From the NCBI RefSeq assembly GCF_030232885.1, contig NZ_JASPGD010000014.1:1-44801 (forward strand): a stretch of 44,801 nucleotides of DNA, given 5' to 3'. A program made the position numbers and the translations under genes. Below the pieces are notes generated by a model. The model ran no database searches. It saw only the letters and a program-made list of their open reading frames with translations, and had not been told where the DNA came from. Shown piece by piece: positions 8,575-16,601 of the stretch. This DNA is from Corynebacterium sp. MSK297. Lineage in GTDB: Bacteria > Actinomycetota > Actinomycetes > Mycobacteriales > Mycobacteriaceae. Positions within the stretch are counted from its first letter, which is position 1, and every line of letters begins with the position of its first letter.

Positions 8575-9930
8575 GTGATTTTCCATTCAGGCGCACGCCA
8601 CCGACGGGGTTTTAGCCCCGCGCAGCTGGTCTCCGTGAGCTTCCTGCTGCTCATTCTCGCGGGCACAGTCCTTTTGTTGCTGCCCGTATCCCGCAGTGGG
8701 GTGGACAACCCGGAGTTCACCACTGCACTATTCACCGCTACGTCCGCGGTGTGCCTCACCGGCTTAACAGTTGTAGATACAGCGACGTACTGGTCTCATT
8801 TCGGACAGATAATCATCTTGGTGCTTGTCCAGATCGGTGGTCTTGGCATCATGACCTTGGCCACGGTGGTGAGTTTTGTGCTGGCCGGGCAGATGGGCGT
8901 CAAGGGGCGGCTTCGTGCCGTTGCAGAACAACGCGGAAGAAACCTCGGTGAGGTGCGCACCGTCATCCTCGGCACAATTGGTTTTTCCTTAGCCGTGGAA
9001 TTCGTGATCACCGTAGTACTCACTATCCGTTTTGCCACGACATACGGACATGCCTTCCTGCCCGCAGTATGGCAGGGGGCCTTTCACGCCATTTCTGCAT
9101 TCAACAATGCAGGATTCGGACTTCAGTCCAACAACTTGATTCCCTACGTCAACGATTCTGGAATTATCTTGCCGGTCGCCGCGGGCGTGATCGTCGGTGG
9201 TTTGGGGTTTCCGGTACTGCTAGAGATCAAGGAGCGGCGTTGTTCGAAAGTTCAACGCCCGCGGTCGTTGACTTTGTTGTTTACCCTGGTTGGCACCGCG
9301 ATTTTGCTGATTATCGGCACCATCGGGTTTGGGATCATGGAATGGACGAACAGCTTGCGCGAGCTGAGCCCGTGGTCGGCGGTGCAAGCGGCATTTTTTC
9401 ATTCTGTATCCACCCGCACTGCCGGATTCAACTCGGTTGATCTATCGAACCTGCGGCCTTCTTCGCTGATGTTGACGGATTTTTTGATGTTCATCGGTGG
9501 CGGATCCGGCGGTACCGCAGGCGGAGTGAAAGTAACCACCGCTGCCGTACTAGTGGCAGTGTTGATCGCCGAAGTGCGCGGTGACGACGAACTACTGGTT
9601 GCTGGTCGGCGCATACCCGGGCGTATCGTGCGTCAGTCGATGGCAGTATTCATGATGGCTTTCATTCTGATTGCTGGCTCCATCATGGGGCTACAAATGC
9701 TGCTACCGCAGTTCAACTCCCACCAGATCACCTTTGAAACCATCTCTGCATTCGCTACCGTTGGTCTGACCACCGGTATTACTCCGGATCTGCCGGAATT
9801 CGCGCGTGTATGGCTGGTAGTGCTGATGTATGCCGGGCGTATCGGCCCGATCACGGTTGTCGCCGCCCTAGCTGCCCGCACCAACCAACGCCGCTATTCA
9901 TTCCCCGTAGAAAGGCCTTTCATTGGCTAA
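8575..9930 (+). CDS. ktrB: Potassium uptake channel subunit, KtrB/TrkH family
   Basis: A 451-residue membrane protein of the Trk/Ktr/HKT superfamily. Four M1-P-M2 repeats are visible with pore-loop segments T-S-A-V-C-L-T-G-L (about 58-66), S-A-F-N-N-A-G-F-G (about 177-185), S-T-R-T-A-G-F-N (about 280-287) and S-A-F-A-T-V-G-L-T (about 391-399), each with the filter glycine. The start is GTG 8575; no clear Shine-Dalgarno is near, so a leaderless message is possible. It forms an operon with the RCK-domain gene at 9923, which overlaps its end by eight bases. Length and partner point to the Ktr type (KtrAB), with Na+- or H+-coupled K+ uptake across the plasma membrane known for the family. Confidence 0.88.
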   Translation: MIFHSGARHRRGFSPAQLVSVSFLLLILAGTVLLLLPVSRSGVDNPEFTTALFTATSAVCLTGLTVVDTATYWSHFGQIIILVLVQIGGLGIMTLATVVSFVLAGQMGVKGRLRAVAEQRGRNLGEVRTVILGTIGFSLAVEFVITVVLTIRFATTYGHAFLPAVWQGAFHAISAFNNAGFGLQSNNLIPYVNDSGIILPVAAGVIVGGLGFPVLLEIKERRCSKVQRPRSLTLLFTLVGTAILLIIGTIGFGIMEWTNSLRELSPWSAVQAAFFHSVSTRTAGFNSVDLSNLRPSSLMLTDFLMFIGGGSGGTAGGVKVTTAAVLVAVLIAEVRGDDELLVAGRRIPGRIVRQSMAVFMMAFILIAGSIMGLQMLLPQFNSHQITFETISAFATVGLTTGITPDLPEFARVWLVVLMYAGRIGPITVVAALAARTNQRRYSFPVERPFIG

Positions 9931-10582
9931 GCTGCCATTCCACCACGCTAAACAACCCGTCGTCATCATTGGCCTTGGCCGATTTGGCATGGCGTTGGGT
10001 GAGGAACTAGTCCAATCCGGTGTAGAAGTACTGGGCATCGATGTAGACGAAGCGGTAGTAACCAAAGCCGCCTCGCTACTCACACACGCCGTCGTCGCCG
10101 AAACCACCGACCAAGAAGCACTACGCCAACTCGGTGTACACGATGCACACCGAGTGGTGATCGGCATCGGATCCGATATGGGGGCGTCGCTACTAACGGC
10201 ATCTGCCGTGATGGACCTGGGTGTGCCTAATGTTTGGGCGAAAGCAGACAACCAGCAACAGGCCAAGATCCTGACACAAATTGGCGTGCACCACGTTGTG
10301 CGCCCAGAGCGGGATACTGGCCGACGCGTGGCACACTTGATCGCTGGGCACGTGCAGGAATATATCGAGTTCGATTCCGATTTCGCCATGGCTAAGCTAG
10401 CCCCACCGCTGTGGATGCATGGGCGGAAAGTAGAACAGACCCCGCAGGGGATCGCCATTGTTGCAGTACGCTCGGCAGATGCGCACTTTTCTACTCCACC
10501 TGCTGGTTACGTGCTCCGCTCCGGTGACCTAGTGATTGCTGCCGGGCGGATCAATGACCTTGACAAGTTCGCGGATTCTTAA
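9923..10582 (+). CDS. ktrA: Ktr potassium uptake regulatory subunit (RCK/TrkA-N, TrkA-C)
   Basis: A 219-residue cytosolic protein. A Rossmann fold with V-V-I-I-G-L-G-R-F-G at about 13-22 and acidic D-V-D at the end of strand two binds NAD(H)/ATP-type ligands, and a TrkA-C domain occupies roughly residues 145-215. KtrA octamers form a gating ring under KtrB dimers. The start is TTG at 9923, inside the ktrB 3' end (the ktrB stop is 9928-9930), which makes translational coupling likely and fixes the stoichiometry. Nothing looks damaged. Confidence 0.87.
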   Translation: MAKLPFHHAKQPVVIIGLGRFGMALGEELVQSGVEVLGIDVDEAVVTKAASLLTHAVVAETTDQEALRQLGVHDAHRVVIGIGSDMGASLLTASAVMDLGVPNVWAKADNQQQAKILTQIGVHHVVRPERDTGRRVAHLIAGHVQEYIEFDSDFAMAKLAPPLWMHGRKVEQTPQGIAIVAVRSADAHFSTPPAGYVLRSGDLVIAAGRINDLDKFADS

Positions 10583-10610
10583 AGCCGAATCTGCGCATAC
10601 CAATTATTCT

Positions 10611-10877
10611 TTATTTGCCATTTCTCTCGCGGTGTGTGCATCCGGGCCAACAGCACGGGCGACGTTTGCCTTCGTGGAGTTCTTCGCAGGTGCGTCGGAT
10701 GCGGCGGGCGCGGGTTCCTTCCTTTTTCGCATCTGATACCCAGCAGATGAATTCATTGCGAGCTAGTAGGGTGAGTCCGTTCCACAGTTCTGCGAGATTT
10801 TCGTGGACTAGGGCCTGTTGCAGGTCGTCGGGTAGTGGGTGGACGGCGCCGTCGTAAAGCACAGCTTGTGTTGTCAT
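10611..10877 (-). CDS. Short YdeI/OmpD-associated (OmdA) domain protein
   Basis: Eighty-eight residues from ATG 10877. The pattern H-P-L-P-D-D-L-Q-Q-A-L ... A-E-L-W-N ... R-N-E-F-I-C-W-V-S-D-A-K-K ... T-R-A-R-R-I-R-R-T is the OmdA domain (COG4430), followed by K-R-R-P-C-C-W-P-G-C-T-H-R, a Cys/His tail common in actinobacterial members. Many YdeI proteins are longer with an additional N-terminal domain; this is the short form. Family members are loosely described as bacteriocin- or antimicrobial-protection proteins, but the biochemical activity is unknown. It is convergent with ktrA, with 28 bases between the stops. Confidence 0.7.
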   Translation of the reverse strand: MTTQAVLYDGAVHPLPDDLQQALVHENLAELWNGLTLLARNEFICWVSDAKKEGTRARRIRRTCEELHEGKRRPCCWPGCTHRERNGK

Positions 10878-10942
10878 GACAACCAATTTAGTGGAAGTGG
10901 TTCGGCAGGGGGTATTCAGTGTTCTTTAGCGTAATTCCTAGC

Positions 10943-11015
10943 ATGGCATTCTTGGCTATCTGACGTGCTCAGATTTTGCCACCTAGTCAGACGGAACAGA
11001 ACCTGGGGCACTTCA
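10943..11015 (+). mobile_element. IS3-type 3' remnant and right terminal repeat
   Basis: With one base missing, 10940-10985 reads H-S-L-G-Y-L-T-C-S-D-F-A-T-stop, the C-terminal pattern of an IS3/IS150-type transposase, and it is followed by the IS right end CTGGGGCACTTCA at 11003-11015. The rest of the element is gone. The end forms a perfect 13-bp inverted pair with 4440-4452. Confidence 0.5.
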
Positions 11016-11562
11016 ACAAACCACGCAAGCACTTAACTGGCGTACCCAAGCCGAAGTTATGACTAACGCACTGAAACAAACTGGAGCATCGAACCAAAGT
11101 AACCGTCATCGTTGCGTCGACCTCTAGAATCCAAGGTTGCCGGAAAATCGGGGGTCGCTCTTCGACTATCTCGGGCGACCTTACTGGAAACTCGTTGCCG
11201 ACGTTGGAGACCATGGCCAAATTCGAAGCTGGCCTCAGCGTTTGCCTGTGGACGGGGGTAAAGACCACCCGACGGGATACGTAGTTCGTTTTGCAAATCT
11301 CCACCGTGTCGCGGGAGGGAACAAACACCAGTAGAAAATAGTGGGTTAATTCACTGCATCGTAACGGGACGGCGAGTCGCCTTAGACCGCTTTAGCGAAA
11401 TAATCCGGTACACCGTTACGAGCACTGGCGCGCCCACCCTACTCGCAAACCAAATACGCGTTTCCCTCGGGGTGTTTTTTCTTCCGTGCCTGTCGCTGTC
11501 TCGGCTACCATAAAGTGTGCATTATTTGAAAGCCCCGACAGACGAAACGAGGCAGCGAGACG
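11016..11562. other. Gene-free region before the restriction-modification genes
   Basis: No convincing gene. Short open frames on both strands have no recognisable domain and overlap one another. A T-run (11477-11482) follows a short G/C stretch. TACCAT (11507-11512) with TTCCGT 18 bases upstream is a possible but weak promoter for mod. Confidence 0.35.
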
Positions 11563-13203
11563 GTGGCCGGCGCGAAACAACTACTTGAATTGACCTGGTT
11601 CAACAAAGACAAGGCGCTCATTCCTAGTGAAGAGGGACGCTACGCATACGAATGGGTCGACCCGAAAGACCCTCGGTATTGCGAGACTCGGGCGCTCGTT
11701 ATTGACGAAGTGGTCACCGGCAAAAAATCGTCAAAGGACCAAGACACGAAATACTCAGAGCGGGCAGACCTGGACCCGACCGATGAAAACCTGCTCATCC
11801 TCGGTGAGTCCGGCGACGTGCTCGAAGCCCTTACTCGTGTACCGGAGTTGCGCGAGAAGTACCTCGGCAAGGTGAAGTGCATTTACATTGACCCGCCGTT
11901 TAACACCGCACAAACCTTCGCCAACTACGAGGACAACCTCGAACACTCTGTATGGCTCACCATGATGCGTGACCGCCTCGTTCACCTACGCAAGCTTCTT
12001 AGCGATGACGGGTCGATTTGGGTCCATCTTGATGATGTTGAAAACCACCGCATGCGAGCGCTCATGGACGAGGTGTTTGGGAGTGGGAACTTTGTGGCGG
12101 AGGTCATGTGGAAGCACACCGCACAGGCCACTAACAACACGTCCCTAATCTCGAATAACCACAACACCATTACGGTGTATGCACGAAGCAAATCCCAGAT
12201 ACCGAAACTGCATTTACCTAGAGAGGACTGGCATAACCGCGCGTACCGCAATCCGGATGGTGACCCCAAGGGACCCTGGAGGAGTGGTGACGTTCGCAAC
12301 CCCGGTTACCGGCCAACACTTAAGTATCCACTGGAAACACCATCGGGTCATATCATCGAACCGCCCGAAAACGGCTGGAGATGGAGTCAGGAGACACTCC
12401 AGCAGAAAATTGCCTCAGGTGAAATTATTTTCAGCGACGACCAAACACGAATCATCCGGAAGATCTATCTTGCGGACCAACCAGGCCGAACTCCTGAAGA
12501 CGTTTGGCTGCAAGATGAAGTCGGAGGGACGCGCGAGGCCAACAGTGAAATCAAGACTCTTTTCCCCGGAGAATCGCCTTTTTCTACTCCTAAACCGGAG
12601 CGCCTGTTGGAGCGCGTGATTCGACTTGCCACGAAACCCGGCGACATCGTCCTCGATGTGTTCGCCGGTTCGGGAACGACCGCCGCGGTAGCCCAGAAGA
12701 TGGGACGTCGCTGGGTGACGTGCGAGCTCGTGGAGGACACGTTCAACCGCTTCACTCGTCCACGTCTAGAGAAGGTCATCAATAACGAAGACCAGGGCGG
12801 AATCACCATCCAGAAGCAAGAGCGCGTTGACGCGACCGAGGAAGGTCTGCCCGAGGGGCTCTCACCGGAAGACGCCCAGAAGTTCAACAGCGCTCTCAAT
12901 AAGGTGCTCGCAGCGAACGCCGAATTGAAAACCGAAGCGGTAGTCAAAGCGCTCAAGACTGCGACGAAGACCAAGAACCAGAAAGGCGTCGTCAACTGGC
13001 GCGGAGGCGGCGGTTTTACAGTCGCCCACCTTGCACCGCAGTGTTTCGACTACGTCCCCGAATTGGGCCTCGTCACGCTTACCGAAGCGGCAACCGGCGC
13101 GACGTTCGTCAACTCTGTCGCCGCGAACCTGAATTTCTCGCTTATCCCGGAAAGCCGCCATTTCGACGGCAAACGAGGCTCTATGTTCCTCAAAGTGGTC
13201 TAA
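11563..13203 (+). CDS. mod: Type III restriction-modification DNA methyltransferase (Mod), prematurely stopped
   Basis: A 546-residue beta-class N6-adenine methyltransferase. Motif IV D-P-P-F is at 110-113, the AdoMet-binding motif I F-A-G-S-G-T-T is at 367-373, and the variable target-recognition region lies roughly between 190 and 330. The order IV-TRD-I defines the beta class used by type III Mod subunits, which recognise an asymmetric site and are required by Res. The start is GTG 11563 with GAGG about 11 bases before it. The frame is interrupted by TAA at 13201-13203 and again at 13228-13230, after which 53 codons of collinear Mod sequence continue to TAG 13390-13392. So the protein lacks about 60 C-terminal residues unless stops are read through. 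All catalytic motifs precede the break, so it may still methylate; effects on Res assembly are unknown. Confidence 0.85.
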   Translation: MAGAKQLLELTWFNKDKALIPSEEGRYAYEWVDPKDPRYCETRALVIDEVVTGKKSSKDQDTKYSERADLDPTDENLLILGESGDVLEALTRVPELREKYLGKVKCIYIDPPFNTAQTFANYEDNLEHSVWLTMMRDRLVHLRKLLSDDGSIWVHLDDVENHRMRALMDEVFGSGNFVAEVMWKHTAQATNNTSLISNNHNTITVYARSKSQIPKLHLPREDWHNRAYRNPDGDPKGPWRSGDVRNPGYRPTLKYPLETPSGHIIEPPENGWRWSQETLQQKIASGEIIFSDDQTRIIRKIYLADQPGRTPEDVWLQDEVGGTREANSEIKTLFPGESPFSTPKPERLLERVIRLATKPGDIVLDVFAGSGTTAAVAQKMGRRWVTCELVEDTFNRFTRPRLEKVINNEDQGGITIQKQERVDATEEGLPEGLSPEDAQKFNSALNKVLAANAELKTEAVVKALKTATKTKNQKGVVNWRGGGGFTVAHLAPQCFDYVPELGLVTLTEAATGATFVNSVAANLNFSLIPESRHFDGKRGSMFLKVV

Positions 13204-13392
13204 GGCCGACTCGACAGAGACAAGGCCTAAGAGCTTCTCGCCCACCTCAATGAAGGGGAAGGCGTCACGCTCGCCGCGCCGGAACTCGAACCGGGAATTA
13301 GGCAGTTCGCGAGGACAACGGACAAGCCGTGTCAGATTGTCCACATCCCGAACGACATTTTCACTTACTCGGCTACGCAGGAGGGCAAGTAG
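13204..13392 (+). pseudogene. Detached C-terminal end of mod
   Basis: In the same frame as mod the sequence reads G-R-L-D-R-D-K-A-stop, then E-L-L-A-H-L-N-E-G-E-G-V-T-L-A and further to a normal TAG at 13390-13392, two bases before the res ATG. No frameshift is present; each stop would be repaired by one base change (for example TAA back to CAA or GAA). The preserved frame implies a recent lesion, an assembly error, or read-through. Confidence 0.75.
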
Positions 13393-13394
13393 AC

Positions 13395-15983
13395 ATGGCA
13401 CTTCCGATCGCACTTGACCAAGGACTCATCGACAGCATTGCGACAGAGTTCCAGCTACGAGGCCCCAATAAGCGTGCGCTGCGCAAGCTCATCTACCACC
13501 TCACTGGAGACTTTGACCCGTTAGAGCCCATGGTCATGCACATGGCCACCGGCGCGGGCAAGACCTACCTCATGGCGGCGTTAATTGAGTATCTGTCGCG
13601 CTTCGGGGTGAAAAACGTCATGGTGGTCGTCCCGCCTTCGACGGTGCTGGAGAACAAGACCGTCCAAAACTTCACTCAGGGTTCGCGTCGCTACGTCGAC
13701 GGCTTCTCCTCCGCTCCCCAGGTGGTTTCGCCTGGCAACTACGGCGCGTGGCGTGCCGGCCAGCCGGAGCTGTTCCGCAATGCCGCAGACGGCCCGATGG
13801 TCTACGTCTTCAACGTTTCCCAGCTCATCGAGCCGAAACGTGCAAATGCAAGCGCAGAATCCGATGACGGCATGCGTCGCAAGATTCGAGACCACCAGGA
13901 GGAGTCTGGCTCGCTTTACGACTACCTGGTCAACCTCGATGATCTCGTGGTTATCGCAGACGAATCTCACCTGTTCGGGGCGTCAGCCAAGGCCTTTAAC
14001 AAGGCGCTAAAGGACTTGCGTCCCGCAGCAACGATTGGGCTGACCGCTTCGGCATCCGATACGGACCACGTCATCTTCCACTACCCGCTGTACAGCGCCA
14101 TCGAGGATGGCTACGTGAAGTCGCCAATGCTGGTCTACCGCGAGAACGGCTACCCCAAGGACTCAGCCGAGGAAAGGCAACTGCTCGACGCGGTCTCGCT
14201 GTTGCGAAACAAAGAGGCGGCCTACGCCGCTTTCGGCCAGGCGAACTTCCCTGGAGAAGCAGGCGAGAAAAAGCGGACGAAGCCGCTTCTGTTTGTCGTT
14301 TGCGAAAGCGTCGCACATGCAGGAGACGTCACCAAGATCCTCCAGGGGCCGGGCTATTTCGGTGCCCCTGAGGCGGTACTCCAGTTCGATAACAAACACA
14401 ACGACGCGGTCACGCTGCGCCGCCTCGATGAACTCGACAGCCCAGCCTCGATGGTTCGTGCCATTGTCTCTGTTGACCGACTCAAAGAAGGTTGGGACAC
14501 CAAACGAGTCGCGGTGATGTGTGCGCTGCGCGCCATGTCGTCGGACATTCTCACCCAGCAGACCATGGGCCGTGGCCTGCGCCTGCCCTTTGGGGCGCGT
14601 ACTGGCGTAGCCGAACTTGACCAACTCGACATCTTGAGCCACAAGTCGTTCAAGTCCCTCCTCAAGGACGAGGACGTGCTCCGCTCCTTCGGTCTCTCAG
14701 ATGCCGCTGAGGGCGCAATCTCGGGCATGGACGTCGAAGAAAGCTTCCGCCAGGGCGAAGGGCAGGTGCAGCCAAACACGAACGATCTTTCGTCTGAGGC
14801 TGATACGAGTTCGGTTTCCGCCTCGACCGCGTGGTCTAGCACTTCGGCAGGCGAAGCGACGGACGGCTCGAGCGACATCGGCACCAAGGCCGGCGAAACT
14901 ACCCAGGTCACTGGTGGGCACACCGGAGGTGTCTCATTCCGACGAGTCGGTGACAACGAGATCATGCAGCGGGTCGACTACATTCCGGCAACGGAAATCA
15001 GGGTTAACGAACAGTTCGCCGGAAAGACCTTCCTGTTTCCGTCCACGGTCATGGCGAAATCAACCACACCGTTCCTTCTCACCCACATTGACGAAGAAGA
15101 CATTGTCCGGGCAGCACGCCGCGTCGCCGACTCAAAGGAAGCGCTCACCCGCGAAGAAATCGTGGTGCGAAAAACCAAGCTCGACACGAAACGCACCACC
15201 GACGCGGAAGTCGAATCGGCTCCCGTAGCGGAAGACGCCGTGATCGGCGAACTCACACGCCGCGTATTCGGTCTCGGGGTTGTTACCCAGGACAAAAAGA
15301 ACGCGATCAGACTAGCCCAATACGTCCTTCCGACATTCATGGCGAACGCCGGTATCGACCACTGGACCGAAAAGGCCAAGCAGTCTGCGGTGGACGAGCT
15401 CGTCGCTTTAGTCAACGACAAGGCCAAGGAACACGCCAGCAGCCTGCAAACCGAAACGACTATCGTTCCGGTCGAACTGCCAATTGACCAGGTCGTGACC
15501 TTGCCGTTTGGCAAAGAAGTGCTCCAGCAGCTCTCTAAAGACCAACAGGCGAAGTTCAAGCCCCGCGAGTTCTACGACGGCTGGAATCGCGGCCTGTTCC
15601 CCGCAGCGAGTTTCGACTCGTGGGGCGGCGAGTACCTCCTCGCGCTTTTGCTGAACTACACCTCGGACATCGTGTGGTGGAAGCGCCTCTACTCAGCCGA
15701 TGGCGCGTCGATCATGTACACCACCCGAGACACCTACTACCCCGACTTTGTCGCCCAGGACTCCGACGGCACGATGTGGATTATCGAGGGCAAGGCCGAC
15801 AAGGGCCGAGACGACGAAACGGTACAGGCGAAACGAGCCGCGGCCCGGGTGCTCGTCCGGGAACTGCTCGGTGAAGAGGATTTCGTTGGCCAGAAATGGG
15901 GCTACGTCATTGCCTACGAGTCCGATATTCGATCCTCCGAGTCGTGGGAGGACTTGAAGCGGAAGTCAAATCCTGGCTTGTAG
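13395..15983 (+). CDS. res: Type III restriction endonuclease subunit (Res)
   Basis: An 862-residue SF2 helicase-nuclease. Walker A A-T-G-A-G-K-T is at 51-57, motif II D-E-S-H at 189-192, motif III L-T-A-S-A at 216-220, motif VI Q-T-M-G-R-G-L-R-L-P in the second RecA lobe (about 393-402). A PD-(D/E)xK nuclease sits near the C-terminus: P-D at 783-784 and E-G-K at 798-800. An acidic Ser/Thr-rich linker (about 465-515) separates helicase and later domains. ATG 13395 follows AGGAGGG with good spacing and lies two bases after the original mod stop, so an upstream GTG in the same frame is rejected. Res cuts only in complex with Mod after ATP-driven communication between sites. The gene appears intact even though mod is damaged. 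Confidence 0.9.
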   Translation: MALPIALDQGLIDSIATEFQLRGPNKRALRKLIYHLTGDFDPLEPMVMHMATGAGKTYLMAALIEYLSRFGVKNVMVVVPPSTVLENKTVQNFTQGSRRYVDGFSSAPQVVSPGNYGAWRAGQPELFRNAADGPMVYVFNVSQLIEPKRANASAESDDGMRRKIRDHQEESGSLYDYLVNLDDLVVIADESHLFGASAKAFNKALKDLRPAATIGLTASASDTDHVIFHYPLYSAIEDGYVKSPMLVYRENGYPKDSAEERQLLDAVSLLRNKEAAYAAFGQANFPGEAGEKKRTKPLLFVVCESVAHAGDVTKILQGPGYFGAPEAVLQFDNKHNDAVTLRRLDELDSPASMVRAIVSVDRLKEGWDTKRVAVMCALRAMSSDILTQQTMGRGLRLPFGARTGVAELDQLDILSHKSFKSLLKDEDVLRSFGLSDAAEGAISGMDVEESFRQGEGQVQPNTNDLSSEADTSSVSASTAWSSTSAGEATDGSSDIGTKAGETTQVTGGHTGGVSFRRVGDNEIMQRVDYIPATEIRVNEQFAGKTFLFPSTVMAKSTTPFLLTHIDEEDIVRAARRVADSKEALTREEIVVRKTKLDTKRTTDAEVESAPVAEDAVIGELTRRVFGLGVVTQDKKNAIRLAQYVLPTFMANAGIDHWTEKAKQSAVDELVALVNDKAKEHASSLQTETTIVPVELPIDQVVTLPFGKEVLQQLSKDQQAKFKPREFYDGWNRGLFPAASFDSWGGEYLLALLLNYTSDIVWWKRLYSADGASIMYTTRDTYYPDFVAQDSDGTMWIIEGKADKGRDDETVQAKRAAARVLVRELLGEEDFVGQKWGYVIAYESDIRSSESWEDLKRKSNPGL

Positions 15984-16028
15984 GGCGATAGATAGCGAAA
16001 GATTTTGGATGAAGGAAGGTCTAAAGGC

Positions 16029-16601
16029 TTGGACAAAAGGCGAAATCCAGATTCGGTAGCAGCGCTAACCGAACTTCTCGACGCGAGGAGAGACCGGATG
16101 CTCTACACATACCGTACTCAAGAGAAGGCGGCTGACCGCTATCAGCAATGGGAAAAATGTCGCAAGACCACTTCGATCATTTTGACAGCCTTAACTGCGG
16201 GTGCTTTTCTCGCGAGCTTGGGGGGCCTGTTTTTCGATCCCGAGGTGAACGCAGCTCTGGTTTCCGGAGCGGCAGCGTTGGCCACGATGCTTACATTTTT
16301 GGGAGAGTCTGTTGACTGGAAGATGTCTGTAGAAGCCCATAGGGCGGCAGCAGTGGACCTACGCGCCATTCACAATCGGTACGAGTCACTCACCTGGGAT
16401 ATTGAAAACGATGCAATCTCTTTTGAGGATGCTCTAGTCAAAAGAGACGAACTGGAAAGGGACGAAAGGAAACTGCTTTCGACATCACCGCGCACAACAA
16501 GAGGTGATTACAACGAGGCTGATGAGGCGATTAAAGGTAACGAAAAACCGCAATCCACGCAAAAGGAAATCGACGCACGCACGCTATGGCGGAGGAAGTA
16601 A
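16029..16601 (+). CDS. SLATT-domain two-TM effector of a CBASS-type system
   Basis: About 190 residues. A charged N-terminal helix is followed by two membrane helices (about 47-69 and 72-92), then a long cytoplasmic helical part with E-A-H-R-A-A-A-V-D-L-R-A-I-H-N-R-Y. This is the layout of SLATT proteins (SMODS- and SLOG-associating two-TM effectors), predicted pore-forming proteins that kill or arrest an infected cell after a nucleotide second messenger is made. The nucleotidyltransferase gene begins inside its last codons (16-base overlap), so both are one translational unit. TTG 16029 is chosen because GAAGGAAGG lies nine bases before it; TTG 16005 is in frame but has no site. The gene begins 45 bases after res. 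Function is inferred from domain and partner. Confidence 0.8.
   Translation: MDKRRNPDSVAALTELLDARRDRMLYTYRTQEKAADRYQQWEKCRKTTSIILTALTAGAFLASLGGLFFDPEVNAALVSGAAALATMLTFLGESVDWKMSVEAHRAAAVDLRAIHNRYESLTWDIENDAISFEDALVKRDELERDERKLLSTSPRTTRGDYNEADEAIKGNEKPQSTQKEIDARTLWRRK

Noticed and set aside
4440..11015. A proven composite transposon
   Set aside because: No transposase inside and the flanking triplets (AAG left, ACA right) do not form a target duplication.
11137..11334. A small gene before mod
   Set aside because: The 65-residue frame has no domain and no ribosome-binding site, and is overlapped by equally long frames on the other strand.
13329..13394. Upstream start for Res
   Set aside because: The extra 22 residues are the mod tail read in another frame; ATG 13395 has an excellent ribosome-binding site and the usual Res N-terminus.
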